Positions 27,225 to 36,316 of a stretch of 64,000 nt of DNA are shown piece after piece. The position numbers and the translations under genes were made by a program. Origin of the DNA: Thalassotalea_F euphylliae (lineage in GTDB: Bacteria; Pseudomonadota; Gammaproteobacteria; Enterobacterales; Alteromonadaceae); the NCBI RefSeq assembly GCF_042682785.1, contig NZ_JBHUIB010000001.1, forward strand, positions 372,001 through 436,000. The letters run 5' to 3'. The notes below the pieces were generated by a model. It was not told the DNA's origin and did no database searches. It worked only from the letters and a program-made list of their open reading frames with translations. The first letter of the stretch is position 1, and each line of letters opens with the position of its first letter.

Positions 27225-28847
27225 TTACTGTTTATCTTTGTTTAACCAAATAATGGGAATCAAGCCAAATAACACAATAAAAATTGCACCAATGGCACCT
27301 TGCTCTAGTTGTTCATCGGAGATCAACTGATAAATAAATGTACTCAATGTTTCAAAATTAAACGGGCGTAATAATAATACCGCCGGTAACTCTTTCATCG
27401 CCTCTACAAACACGAGTAACCAGGCAACTATGATTGAGTTTTTGAGTAATGGAATATGCACCCGACGTAATGTGTGTAACAGCCCTGCACCTAGACTTGC
27501 CGGTGCCTTATCAACAGAATGTGGGATTTTAGCTATTCCAGCAGTGACAGTGCCGTTTGAAATAGCAGCAAATCTCACCACAAACGCGAAAATGATGGCA
27601 AAAGACGTACCGGATAGCACTAATCCTGGCTTTGACAGCTCAAATGCTACCGCGGCATCATTAATCCAATGATCTAGAGGCCCGAACGTAGCCATTAACG
27701 CCATGGCAAGTACGGTACCGGGCACGGCATATCCGAAACCAGAAATCTGAACTGGCAAGTTGTTTGTCTTTCGAGGATAAAAACGCTGAAATAATGCTAG
27801 AGTTAACGATACGAGCACCGCAACTGTCGCAGCAATCGCCGACACTTCAAGTGTCAGTAAACCAATCTCCGCAAGGGCACCTAGCTGGCTGAGGTCAGCA
27901 TAGTCGACAGCCATTTGTATAAGCAGGAAAAATGGTAGGCCAAACCCTAATAACACCAATGTCCAGCAAAATAAATTGGCCACGACTTGCTGTGATACTG
28001 AGAGCGCATAGACGTCTGGGGACGTGTTAGGTCTGCCTGATTGATGCCTTTGGCCTGCACGGCTTCTTTGCTCAGCCACAACGGCGAACAAGACAAACAA
28101 CAATAAAACGCTCGCTAGTGCATTTGCAGCTGCCATATCGCCATAACCAAGCCAAGTATCATATATTGCAGTAGTTAATGTATTAACCGCAAAATATTGA
28201 ACGGTAGCAAAGTCCGCTATCGTTTCCATCATCACTAAACTGGCCGCAACCATAATGGCTGGGCGAGCAAGAGGTAAGGCGATTTTCCACAATGTTTGTT
28301 TAACGCTCAGCCCGAGCGAGCGACCTGCCCGAAGCAAATGTTTGTCTTGCTGTTCTAGTGCAGTTCGAGTGAGCATATAGACATAGGGAAAAAGTACCAA
28401 CGCAAGCACAAAAGCTGCACCACCAAGTGTGCGAAGATCAAAAAACCAATAGTCACGAGCACTTTCCCAGCCAAACCATGCACGTAATGTGCGTTGCACG
28501 GGCCCTGCGTAATCAAATAAGTCAGTGTAGAGATAAGCGACTAAATACGCCGGCATTGCTAATGGTAAAAGCAATGCCCAGCGAAGTACTTTTTGAGACC
28601 AAAGATTGGTCTGGCTAACAAGCAGTGCTGCTGGTACGCCAAAGCATAGTGATAGCAATACAACCCAAACACTTAACCAAAATGTATTCGCAATATAGGT
28701 AGGTAAAACGGTTTGCCAAAGGTGAGAAAATAAGTCGCCAGAACTGCCAAGGCTGGCACCTAGCATAACGAGCACTGGCGCTAGAAGCGCCAGTGCAACT
28801 ATCCACGAAGTGGATTGCCAAATTTTGTTAGATTGGCCGAATATCAC
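27225..28847 (-). CDS. fbpB: Iron(III) ABC transporter permease
   Basis: This 540-residue protein has about twelve membrane helices in two homologous halves, each with a binding-protein-dependent transport EAA-like loop (for example GRSLGLSVKQTLWKIALPLARP and, in the second half, GAGLLHTLRRVHIPLLKN). This fused double permease is typical of FbpB/SfuB iron importers. The start overlaps the fbpA stop by four bases (ATGA), so the two are translationally coupled. Confidence 0.88.
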   Translation of the reverse strand: MIFGQSNKIWQSTSWIVALALLAPVLVMLGASLGSSGDLFSHLWQTVLPTYIANTFWLSVWVVLLSLCFGVPAALLVSQTNLWSQKVLRWALLLPLAMPAYLVAYLYTDLFDYAGPVQRTLRAWFGWESARDYWFFDLRTLGGAAFVLALVLFPYVYMLTRTALEQQDKHLLRAGRSLGLSVKQTLWKIALPLARPAIMVAASLVMMETIADFATVQYFAVNTLTTAIYDTWLGYGDMAAANALASVLLLFVLFAVVAEQRSRAGQRHQSGRPNTSPDVYALSVSQQVVANLFCWTLVLLGFGLPFFLLIQMAVDYADLSQLGALAEIGLLTLEVSAIAATVAVLVSLTLALFQRFYPRKTNNLPVQISGFGYAVPGTVLAMALMATFGPLDHWINDAAVAFELSKPGLVLSGTSFAIIFAFVVRFAAISNGTVTAGIAKIPHSVDKAPASLGAGLLHTLRRVHIPLLKNSIIVAWLLVFVEAMKELPAVLLLRPFNFETLSTFIYQLISDEQLEQGAIGAIFIVLFGLIPIIWLNKDKQ

Positions 28848-29842
28848 AAGTCAAATTTAGCTTGATCAAGCAGTTTTAATGCCGCCTTACGGTGCTTAGC
28901 TATCGTTTCTAATGGTAAGTTATCAGACTTGAAATCCCCCCAAGAAGCGACTAATTCAGAGCGCTTTACACCTTCTCGAACAGGGTATTCCATATTCGTT
29001 TCAGCGTACATTTGCTGTGCTTGCTCTGAGGCTAAGAATTCAATTAATGCTTTTGCTGATTCCGCATTCGGTGCGTGTTTTGCCATGGCTACGCCTGAGA
29101 TATTGACATGGGCACCACGGTTTTCTTGATTAGGGAAATTAATGTTAACAGCGTCAGCCCAGACTTTTTGCTTCTCATCGTTAATCATTTTTCCGAAGTA
29201 GTAGCTATTACCTAAAGACACATCACACAGACCTTGGTGGATTGCTTGTACTTGACCACGGTCATTTCCTTGAGGCTTACGAGCAAGGTTTGCTTTTACA
29301 CCTTCTAGCCACTTTAACGTTTCTGCTTCACCATGCGCTGCAATCATTGAAGAGACAAGCGCAACATTGTAAGGGTGCTTACCGCTACGCGTACAGATTT
29401 TGCCTTTGTATTTAGGGTCTGCTAAGTCTTCATAGTTAATTGCAACGTCACCCAAACGTTTTGCCGTATATACATTACGAACTCGAGTGGTTAAACCAAA
29501 CCATGTATTATCATCAGCTTGATACTGTGCAGGAATTGCCTCTTCTAGGGTGTTTGAAGAAATTGGCTGTAATAAACCTTTCTCTTGTAATTCAATAAGT
29601 CGACTAATGTCTGTTGTTAGCAATACATCCGCAGGGCTTAACTCACCTTCACGTTGCAAACGTTCAGCCATACCTTTTTTAGCAAAGACAACGTTAACCT
29701 TAACGCCAGAAGCCTTAGTAAATTCGTTAAAAAGCGGTTCAACAAGAAACGGCTGACGGTAAGAGTACACATTAACTTCAGCAGCAATAGCTGTGAATGA
29801 AGTCGCAATTAATGCTGATAAGCCTATTAATTTTTTAATCAT
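28844..29842 (-). CDS. fbpA: Periplasmic Fe(3+)-binding protein of an ABC importer
   Basis: A 332-residue solute-binding protein of the FbpA/IdiA/FutA family. A signal peptide (about 1-21, ending TAIAA) precedes the mature start EVNVYSYRQPFLVEPL. Conserved features are VLLTTDISRLIELQEKGLL, KGKICTRSGKHPYNVALVSS and the SLGNSYYFGKM segment with the tyrosine pair that coordinates iron in this family. It is the first gene of fbpABC and has a Fur box and promoter upstream, which supports iron as substrate. Confidence 0.92.
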   Translation of the reverse strand: MIKKLIGLSALIATSFTAIAAEVNVYSYRQPFLVEPLFNEFTKASGVKVNVVFAKKGMAERLQREGELSPADVLLTTDISRLIELQEKGLLQPISSNTLEEAIPAQYQADDNTWFGLTTRVRNVYTAKRLGDVAINYEDLADPKYKGKICTRSGKHPYNVALVSSMIAAHGEAETLKWLEGVKANLARKPQGNDRGQVQAIHQGLCDVSLGNSYYFGKMINDEKQKVWADAVNINFPNQENRGAHVNISGVAMAKHAPNAESAKALIEFLASEQAQQMYAETNMEYPVREGVKRSELVASWGDFKSDNLPLETIAKHRKAALKLLDQAKFDL

Positions 29843-29892
29843 GACAAGCCTTTATTCAATTATTATTTTTACCTAGGGTGGCAATGGCGCAA

Positions 29893-29921
29893 AGAGTAAA
29901 TAACATCCATTACACTGTCAA
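29893..29921 (-). promoter_or_regulatory. Promoter of fbpABC
   Basis: On the minus strand TTGACA (29916-29921) is followed after 17 bp by TACTCT (29893-29898), about 50 bases before the fbpA start. The Fur box lies five bases upstream of the -35. Confidence 0.6.
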
Positions 29922-29926
29922 GTTTT

Positions 29927-29941
29927 TGAGAATAATTCTCA
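29927..29941 (-). promoter_or_regulatory. Fur box upstream of fbpA
   Basis: TGAGAATTATTCTCA on the minus strand is a perfect 7-1-7 inverted repeat that fits the Fur consensus (TGATAATnATTATCA) at all but two symmetric positions. It lies next to the -35 element of the fbp promoter and is 85 bases from the fbpA start. Confidence 0.8.
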
Positions 29942-29959
29942 TTTAAAATATGTAACGAA

Positions 29960-30829
29960 TTAAATCCCTGCGGTACCTATCACAAGCAACCAAAAGGCGA
30001 AAAATAACTTTAATCGCCGTGCCGATAAATACGTTACTAGTGACTTAGCGATAATACCGCCAAGCACCGCGCCTGGACCCGCAAACACAACAACCTGCCA
30101 GTACACATTAAAATCCACAAGCGTATGTTGCCAAATAGCAGACCAAACCGTTAGCGCTGATACTACAACAGCTGCCGCTACTGCCATCGTGACGTCAAAT
30201 CGTCGTAAAATCAGATAAATGGCAAGTAACTCGCCTACACCAACTGACAACCATGCCGTTATGGCTCCACCAGCCAAACAAATAAGCACGATTGCAATAT
30301 AATCAAACCACACCAGCTTACTTGATTCACGTTTCGGTTTGATAAAATAGACGGAACACACAATAAATGCGCCCAGTAGCAAAGAGAACCAGCTAAAACT
30401 CTGGTGTAAACTCGCTGGAGACGCGACGTCATAGCCATAAATCACCCAAATACCAGCAATCGAAGCAAGCGTACTGACAAGGATTATTCGATTGAAGCCA
30501 TGCCATAGTGTGAGATCTCGCTTTTCCTGCCGATAATGTTGATACCAGGTGATGGCACCAGCCGTCATACCAAAACACTGAATACCGAAACTTGTCGCTA
30601 TGGCTTGTGCCTCAGTAAACGCTAGTTGATTAAACATTGGAATAAAAATTACCCCGCCGCCGGCGCCCGTTGAATTGGCAAATATTGCCCCAAGTACACC
30701 GAGCAAACTGAACAGCCCATAGTCCATATATTGACCAAAGGGCATACCCGAAAAAACGAGTAATACACTCCAAGCAATTAGGAAAGGAAGGAAAAATTTT
30801 GGCGTGAGTAGCACACTAGGTTTAGACAA
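29960..30829 (-). CDS. TauE/SafE family membrane transporter
   Basis: A 289-residue polytopic membrane protein of the TSUP (TauE/SafE) family, which includes exporters and importers of sulfur compounds and organic acids. About eight membrane segments are visible. The family motif GAIFANSTGAGGGVIFIPMF is near residues 46-65, and a second half begins GGAITAWLSVGVGELLAIYL. The substrate cannot be told from sequence. It is 21 bases downstream of the YcxB-like gene and may be cotranscribed with it. Confidence 0.85.
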   Translation of the reverse strand: MSKPSVLLTPKFFLPFLIAWSVLLVFSGMPFGQYMDYGLFSLLGVLGAIFANSTGAGGGVIFIPMFNQLAFTEAQAIATSFGIQCFGMTAGAITWYQHYRQEKRDLTLWHGFNRIILVSTLASIAGIWVIYGYDVASPASLHQSFSWFSLLLGAFIVCSVYFIKPKRESSKLVWFDYIAIVLICLAGGAITAWLSVGVGELLAIYLILRRFDVTMAVAAAVVVSALTVWSAIWQHTLVDFNVYWQVVVFAGPGAVLGGIIAKSLVTYLSARRLKLFFAFWLLVIGTAGI

Positions 30830-30850
30830 AACAACAACCTGAACTAAAAG

Positions 30851-31336
30851 CTATTTGTCTGCATGAATTTGGCTAAGCATATAGTCAATTGCCTCGCTCG
30901 ACAATACACTTTTCGACAGGTAGTGCTTTTGATTCAAGACAATAAACAAATATCCGGTTTGCGTTTCCTCAATATCGCTAATATTCGGCCACTTAAAGTG
31001 CTGTTCAACATACGTTGATTTGATAACAATGCCTTCACTGTTCATCGTCAATCCTACATCGCTGTTACCGCTCTTTCCCCATAGCTGACGCGTGACCCAC
31101 CAAGCTCGCTGATACTTAACACTGAGCGCTTCAATAACACCTAACACCACTATAAAGCTGGAAAGATACTTATCAACTTGCGTAAACATCAGTAATGCCA
31201 TGCCGATGACGACAAAAAACAGTGCTTTTTTATACGCTTGCATCATTGGTAAGGGCTTGACAGACGCTTCAAAACACTCAGTTAAGTAGGCTTTATCTAG
31301 GGTATATTGGTTGTTATATTCGAACGACTCAGACAT
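30851..31336 (-). CDS. YcxB-like membrane protein
   Basis: A 161-residue protein with a pair of membrane segments (about 38-70) and a C-terminal cytoplasmic domain that resembles the YcxB-like domain (GIVIKSTYVEQHFKWPNISD, then YLSKSVLSSEAIDYMLSQI). The function of the family is unknown. It is divergent from the phzF-like gene and upstream of the TauE/SafE gene. Confidence 0.65.
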   Translation of the reverse strand: MSESFEYNNQYTLDKAYLTECFEASVKPLPMMQAYKKALFFVVIGMALLMFTQVDKYLSSFIVVLGVIEALSVKYQRAWWVTRQLWGKSGNSDVGLTMNSEGIVIKSTYVEQHFKWPNISDIEETQTGYLFIVLNQKHYLSKSVLSSEAIDYMLSQIHADK

Positions 31337-31405
31337 AAAAGATTGAACTAGCTAATTTGCTGCTAAGTTTACCTTAACCTTTATAAAAGCACTAACGAGA
31401 TCAAT

Positions 31406-32212
31406 ATGCCCCAAATGACGATGTACCAGGTTGACGCCTTTACCAATAAACTTTTTAGTGGCAACCCTGCGGCTGTTATTGTGTTAGACGAATGGCTTGA
31501 TGATCAACTTATGCTCTCAATTGCTACTGAAAACAACTTGTCAGAAACTGCCTATGTAAAGCCATTAGGTGAGAATCGATTTGCTATTCGCTGGTTTTCT
31601 CCATTAGCAGAAATAGATTTCTGCGGTCATGCCACGTTAGCCTCATCTAAAGTGCTGTATTCACTTACTCCTAATTTATCGACAATTGAATTTAGCACCC
31701 AACAAGTTGGAGAACTGACGGTAATTCAACAACCTTCAGGGTTAATCTCAATGACCTTTCCAATAAGAAGGGCACTAACGGTCAATGAAGTTCCGAAGGC
31801 CTTGTATGACGGCTTATCAATTTCACCGCGTAAAGTACTACGCAGTGAGCAAGCATATTTTGCTATCTATGATGATGAAGCTGATGTAAAGCGACTAACT
31901 TATGACACCCAGGCTTTAACACAGCTTGCTCCGCTAGATGTCGTTGTTACAGCCCCTGCTGCCAAAAGCAGCGCTGTTGATTTTGTCTCTCGTTACTTCT
32001 GGCCCGCTAACGGTGGCGATGAAGATCCAGTGACAGGTTCTATCCATGCTGGCTTAGCGCCATATTGGGCAGCGCAATTGAATAAAACATCGCTTACCGC
32101 CTATCAAGCATCCAAACGCGGTGGCACGCTTTACTGTGAAATCAACAACGACAACGTTATCGTCAGTGGTTATGCCGTGCTATTTATGACCGCTACCATT
32201 GATATCGGCTGA
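31406..32212 (+). CDS. PhzF-family isomerase-like protein
   Basis: This 268-residue protein belongs to the PhzF superfamily (diaminopimelate-epimerase fold). The family start MYQVDAFTNKLFSGNPAAVI, the catalytic-site motif NNLSETAYV with its glutamate (about residue 47), WFSPLAEIDFCGHATLA and the C-terminal GGDEDPVTGSIHAGLAPYW are all present. There is no phenazine pathway here, so this is one of the many stand-alone homologues whose substrate is unknown. Confidence 0.88.
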   Translation: MPQMTMYQVDAFTNKLFSGNPAAVIVLDEWLDDQLMLSIATENNLSETAYVKPLGENRFAIRWFSPLAEIDFCGHATLASSKVLYSLTPNLSTIEFSTQQVGELTVIQQPSGLISMTFPIRRALTVNEVPKALYDGLSISPRKVLRSEQAYFAIYDDEADVKRLTYDTQALTQLAPLDVVVTAPAAKSSAVDFVSRYFWPANGGDEDPVTGSIHAGLAPYWAAQLNKTSLTAYQASKRGGTLYCEINNDNVIVSGYAVLFMTATIDIG

Positions 32213-32343
32213 TTGACGTTTTGACCTTTACATAGTTCAGGTATTGATAGGAAAACGGTGACAGGTGTATCAAACGTGACGACAGAACACGCCTATGGTT
32301 TGAGCCTTAAAGAGCGCATCATAAGCTGTAAGTTCACTGCGCG

Positions 32344-32754
32344 CTAGTGTGCTGGCTCAACGTTAAATGCAAACGACGATAGCCATGCTATTGCGTCACT
32401 TTCCTTGGCAAATTCTCGTTTTTCGAACTCCCCTTGCTTTGATATCACCATCTTATTGATTTGATAGTCTTTTAGCATATCAGGGTGATATACATGCGCT
32501 GCTTTGGTTAGGCCATTCGCTAAACACCATGTCACCAGCTCAGTGATGATAGGTTCTATATCAGGGGTACCTAATCGCCATTGCTGTAAGTACACCATAT
32601 GTCCCCAATGTTTTCTCGGCAATTTACTGGCCGCTTCATGGATAGCTTCAGAATACCTATTAGCAGTATCTGCTGACCACTCACCTCGCACATAGGAGTG
32701 TATAACATTATCACTAAGCCAAATTGAAAACTTACCGTGTCCGCTGCTCGGCAT
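32344..32754 (-). CDS. Conserved hypothetical protein (136 residues)
   Basis: I do not recognise a named family. The protein is soluble, with no signal peptide or membrane segment, and shows alternating strands and helices (FSIWLSDNVIHSYVRGEW, then a helix with TANRYSEAIHEAASKL, then WGHMVYLQQWRL). This layout resembles STAS/SpoIIAA-like small domains, but that is a guess from pattern. The ATG at 32754 has GGGG upstream; an in-frame ATG at 32775 is the alternative. Codon use looks like its neighbours. It converges with the phzF-like gene across 131 bases in which I see no clear terminator. Confidence 0.6.
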   Translation of the reverse strand: MPSSGHGKFSIWLSDNVIHSYVRGEWSADTANRYSEAIHEAASKLPRKHWGHMVYLQQWRLGTPDIEPIITELVTWCLANGLTKAAHVYHPDMLKDYQINKMVISKQGEFEKREFAKESDAIAWLSSFAFNVEPAH

Positions 32755-32872
32755 AAAAACCCCATTGCAGTGCATTTCACTTTTAGTATACGAAACAAAT
32801 TCATCGAGTGTTTAACACCGATTCAGTCCACCTGCTATATTGAACATGCACGCACTAATAAAGAGTTAACAA

Positions 32873-33484
32873 ATGAGATTTATCACGTTAGTAGCCATTT
32901 TCTTTATCACGGCTTGCAGTAATACCGCCGAAGTTCAACAAACATGGGCAGCGCCTGACATTAAAGAACGAGACCTTAGCGGTACACTTGTAGTGGCAAT
33001 ATCTGACAACAAAGACAGGCAAAAAACCTTTGAAAATCGCTATGTTGAAAAATTAAAAGCGCAAGGTGTCAGAGCTATGCCTAGCTATCTCATCGATAAG
33101 AAAAAAATCGAAAGTGAAGACGTTATTGCATTTGCTAATGAAAATAACTTGGATACGGTACTTGTGACGGTTTATGTCGGTTCGAACGATTTTGAAATGT
33201 TCCATCGAGGCACCACCTACTATGGTGTTCAGCCAATGTACCAAGATTACTATGGAGGATTCCGACGTTACTATGGTGTACTCCATGAAGTTGGCCATAC
33301 GCCGTCGTACTTTACCTCACACAAAGAGTTGTTTTTAGTCACTAGTATCTATGAAGTAAAAACGAAAGAGCTGTTGTGGAACACAGCGTCTAGCGCGATG
33401 CAAGCTGGTGACCCTAGAAACCTAATGGATCCTTTTATTGACTCTTTTATTGGCCAAATGAAGAAAGACGGATTAGTAAATTAA
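32873..33484 (+). CDS. Lipoprotein of unknown function (DUF4136-like)
   Basis: A 203-residue lipoprotein. The signal peptide MRFITLVAIFFITAC ends in a lipobox with the acylated cysteine at residue 15. The mature part resembles the DUF4136-type lipoproteins: an N-terminal strand region, IAFANENNLDTVLVTVYVG in the middle, then a tyrosine-rich stretch (about residues 115-140) and a YEVKTKELLWNTASSAM segment that suits an outer-membrane-associated fold. The second lipoprotein residue is Ser16, which favours outer-membrane sorting by the Lol rule. The role is unknown. It converges with the CoA-transferase gene, 16 bases away. Confidence 0.7.
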   Translation: MRFITLVAIFFITACSNTAEVQQTWAAPDIKERDLSGTLVVAISDNKDRQKTFENRYVEKLKAQGVRAMPSYLIDKKKIESEDVIAFANENNLDTVLVTVYVGSNDFEMFHRGTTYYGVQPMYQDYYGGFRRYYGVLHEVGHTPSYFTSHKELFLVTSIYEVKTKELLWNTASSAMQAGDPRNLMDPFIDSFIGQMKKDGLVN

Positions 33485-33500
33485 ACAATGGTATTAAGCA

Positions 33501-34706
33501 CTATTCATCTTTAGATGATAGCCACGTTTTTATCGCCTCCGTATGCTGCCCTAACGTTGGAGGAGCCTGATGATACTTTGTTTTCGTTACAGAAAAGTTT
33601 ACTGGATTTGCCACTAACGGAACCTGTCCTGCTTCGGGGTGTGACAGCGAGAATTGCATGTTTCTGTGTATCACTTGTGGATTTTCAAACACCCTGTCTA
33701 GGGTGTTTATTGGGCCACAAGGTACATTTGCGTCATTAAAGAGTGTTAGCCATTCATCAAGCACTTTTGTCTTTAAAATATTACTTAGAATCAAAACTAA
33801 GTTTTCACGATGCTCAACCCGACTAGCATTGGTTGCATATAACGAATCTTCCGCTAGCTCTGCAACCCCCATCACTTCGCAACATTTTTTAAATTGATTG
33901 TCATTTCCAACAGCGAGCAGAATATGCCCATCTTTAACCGCGAATGCTTGATAAGGAACAATATTGGGGTGGGCGGTTCCCATTCGAGTAGGAGGTTCAC
34001 CTGATACCAAATAATTGCTACCTTGATTCGCCAAAAATGCCACCATAGTATCGAGTAATGCAATATCGATATGTTGCCCTTCACCCGTATTATTTCGGTG
34101 ATGAAGTGCAGCTAAAATACCACTAACAGCATACATGCCTGTCATAAGATCTGCTACTGCGACACCAACACGTTGTGGATCACCCCCCGGTAAATTGGCT
34201 TGTTCACCGGTGATACTCATCAAGCCCCCCATGGCTTGAATCATTGCATCATAGCCAGCTTGCTCAGCATATGGGCCTGTTTGGCCGAAGCCTGTAATTG
34301 AACAATAAATAATGCTGGGATTAACAGCTTTTAACGATTCATAGTCTAGGCCGTATCGCTTTAGCCCACCTACTTTGAAGTTCTCCACAACGATATCAGC
34401 TTCCTTCACCAGTGCTTTGATAAACGTTTGTCCTTCAGTGCTTGCTATATCAGCCGTTATTGATTGTTTACCCCGATTGGCTGATAAGTAATATGCTGAG
34501 TCTGAAGTATCTTCACCTGCGGCATTTTTCAAAAATGGGGGCCCCCACTGACGTGTATCATCCCCTCGCTCTGGTCGTTCGATTTTCCAAACCGTCGCAC
34601 CGTAATCAGCTAAAACTTGTGTTGACCAAGGCCCAGCTAATATGCGACTTAAATCAAGTACTTTAATGCCTGAAAGAGGACCTTTGTTATTGTGTTCAGT
34701 TTTCAT
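33501..34706 (-). CDS. CaiB/BaiF family (class III) CoA-transferase
   Basis: A 401-residue class III CoA-transferase, a family that moves CoA between carboxylic acids. The N-terminal GIKVLDLSRILAGPWSTQVL, the SANRGKQSI segment, the GYDAMIQAMGGLMSITGE stretch and the catalytic aspartate (about D186 in GVAVADLMTGMYAV) are visible. The acyl substrate cannot be deduced; formyl-, succinyl- and glutaryl-specific members are similar. The ATG at 34706 overlaps the upstream solute-binding-protein gene by 11 bases; a TTG at 34709 is the alternative. Confidence 0.88.
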   Translation of the reverse strand: MKTEHNNKGPLSGIKVLDLSRILAGPWSTQVLADYGATVWKIERPERGDDTRQWGPPFLKNAAGEDTSDSAYYLSANRGKQSITADIASTEGQTFIKALVKEADIVVENFKVGGLKRYGLDYESLKAVNPSIIYCSITGFGQTGPYAEQAGYDAMIQAMGGLMSITGEQANLPGGDPQRVGVAVADLMTGMYAVSGILAALHHRNNTGEGQHIDIALLDTMVAFLANQGSNYLVSGEPPTRMGTAHPNIVPYQAFAVKDGHILLAVGNDNQFKKCCEVMGVAELAEDSLYATNASRVEHRENLVLILSNILKTKVLDEWLTLFNDANVPCGPINTLDRVFENPQVIHRNMQFSLSHPEAGQVPLVANPVNFSVTKTKYHQAPPTLGQHTEAIKTWLSSKDE

Positions 34707-36219
34707 CAATGCCGTATGCTTTGTTAAATAAATGATTAAACTCGTCTTCGCTTATCTCCTGTGCACCTAACCTGTGGATCGCCTTAAACGTTTTTGCATT
34801 TTTAAACAATGCTAGACGTCGATTAAATGCCTCAATAAAGCTCTGCGTTAATACAGATGGTGTGCACATTAGATGCCCTAAAGTGAATGCTGACGCGCCT
34901 TGCAAAGGATAGCTAAAAATAGGCTTGTCTGAGATAAGGGGCCAACGCTTAGCAATGACTTCTGGGTACTCAATTTTAGCGTCGTAAAGCCCTTTTTTTA
35001 ATTGCGCTAACTGAGTCAAAACATCAGGTGTCGTTTCATAGATAGCAGCTTTAGGCAGTTTAGCTATCGTGTCATTAAGACTTGCTGAATAATGTTGTCC
35101 TGGCACTATCCCTAACGTAGCGTTTTGCTGTTCAACAAAGTCGAATAAATGCAATTTTTCAGACGACTCCAGCGTTAAGGGAGTTGTTAGGTAGAGTCGC
35201 AGCCCTGGATACATTGTAAACGGCTCACTAAAAGTAAAATGTTGAACCCTTTCTGCTGTTTTTACTTTGTTAGCAAAGCAGACATTCTCTTCCCCTTGTG
35301 CAACAGCTTTGTCCTGCTCAAATGTATCGTACTTTATTACCTCAACATCAAAGTCAGGCAGCTGGCTCAAGACTGTTTTAAGAACCGTACTCTCTAGAGA
35401 ATCGGATGAATCTATCGTCTTTTTTCTAAGTAAATTTATATCACGTGTCTTAACGATGATTTGTGGTTTGCTGGGGTTAAAATATGCAAATTGCGTATGA
35501 GGGTATTCAGCGCCAAAGTATTCTTCTATTTTTCCACTGTTTCGCAATGCCTGCATTCGCGCATCATATGCTCTGATCAGCTTTTTACTTCTCGGTGTGT
35601 TTTTAAAAGCAACATAGGTTTTTCTACTTGCCAACAACACATAAGAATCAAGCTCATCAGCGATCGCAGGGGGTAAGTTGTATTCGTAGTCAATGAAGGC
35701 ATCAATGCGTTCTTTTAACGCTAGATTAAACCCTCTTTGTGTTGAGTTTAGCAAATAGGGTTTGTGTGCAACATCTATATACCTATCAAAGTCGTAGCCA
35801 CGTAACCACCCCAAGACAAGCCCTTCTAAATCTGATGTTGATTCAATTTTTCTAGACGCTTTTTTAAAATAAACGGTAACGGGGTATTCGATGTCAAGGT
35901 ACCACGTTGGAAACATCGCGTTTTCAACATCTTCTCTAAAAACACCAATAACCATGTCTACATCACCTCTGTTAAAGTGATGGAGATTTCGAGTGTACGA
36001 ATTGAACTGTAATTCTAATTCATAGTCGGGGAAGGCATCCCTTAACATAGAGAGATAAACGCCAGTGCCATCCGTGTTGGTATACCCTGTCCATTCTGTC
36101 ACCCCCACTTTTAACGTTTGGCTAATAGCCTGATGAGTAAAAAATAGACACATCAACAAAACGCAACATAATGCCTTTAGATATAGCGCTTTCTTTATAG
36201 GTTCAGTGATTGCTTTCAA
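34696..36219 (-). CDS. Tandem solute-binding (PBP type 3) periplasmic protein
   Basis: A 507-residue secreted protein with a signal peptide (about 12-33, ending HQAISQ). Two family-3 solute-binding domains follow in series: the first begins LKVGVTEWTGYTNTDGTGVY (about 35-250), the second begins near IIVKTRDINLLRKK (about 257-480) and has ENVCFANKVKTAERVQHFTF. Such pairs often form the input part of sensor kinases or cyclases, but no membrane helix or output domain is present here, and no transporter genes are adjacent. The ligand is unknown. It overlaps the CoA-transferase gene downstream. Confidence 0.75.
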   Translation of the reverse strand: MKAITEPIKKALYLKALCCVLLMCLFFTHQAISQTLKVGVTEWTGYTNTDGTGVYLSMLRDAFPDYELELQFNSYTRNLHHFNRGDVDMVIGVFREDVENAMFPTWYLDIEYPVTVYFKKASRKIESTSDLEGLVLGWLRGYDFDRYIDVAHKPYLLNSTQRGFNLALKERIDAFIDYEYNLPPAIADELDSYVLLASRKTYVAFKNTPRSKKLIRAYDARMQALRNSGKIEEYFGAEYPHTQFAYFNPSKPQIIVKTRDINLLRKKTIDSSDSLESTVLKTVLSQLPDFDVEVIKYDTFEQDKAVAQGEENVCFANKVKTAERVQHFTFSEPFTMYPGLRLYLTTPLTLESSEKLHLFDFVEQQNATLGIVPGQHYSASLNDTIAKLPKAAIYETTPDVLTQLAQLKKGLYDAKIEYPEVIAKRWPLISDKPIFSYPLQGASAFTLGHLMCTPSVLTQSFIEAFNRRLALFKNAKTFKAIHRLGAQEISEDEFNHLFNKAYGIDEN

Positions 36220-36291
36220 ATCTACTCTTAACAGGAATAAAACCGACTGATATTAACTGTAAACAATAAATTGTCTTTTTGAAACTCGCAT

Positions 36292-36316
36292 AAAAAAAGC
36301 AGCTTGCGCTGCTTTT
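36292..36316 (-). terminator. Terminator after sspB
   Basis: AAAAAGCAGC and GCTGCTTTTT flank a four-base loop. On the minus strand the stem is followed by a T-run of seven. The hairpin begins at the sspB stop codon. Confidence 0.85.

Noticed and set aside
31406..32212. Phenazine biosynthesis
   Set aside because: A lone PhzF-family gene without phzA-G neighbours is common and does not indicate phenazine production.
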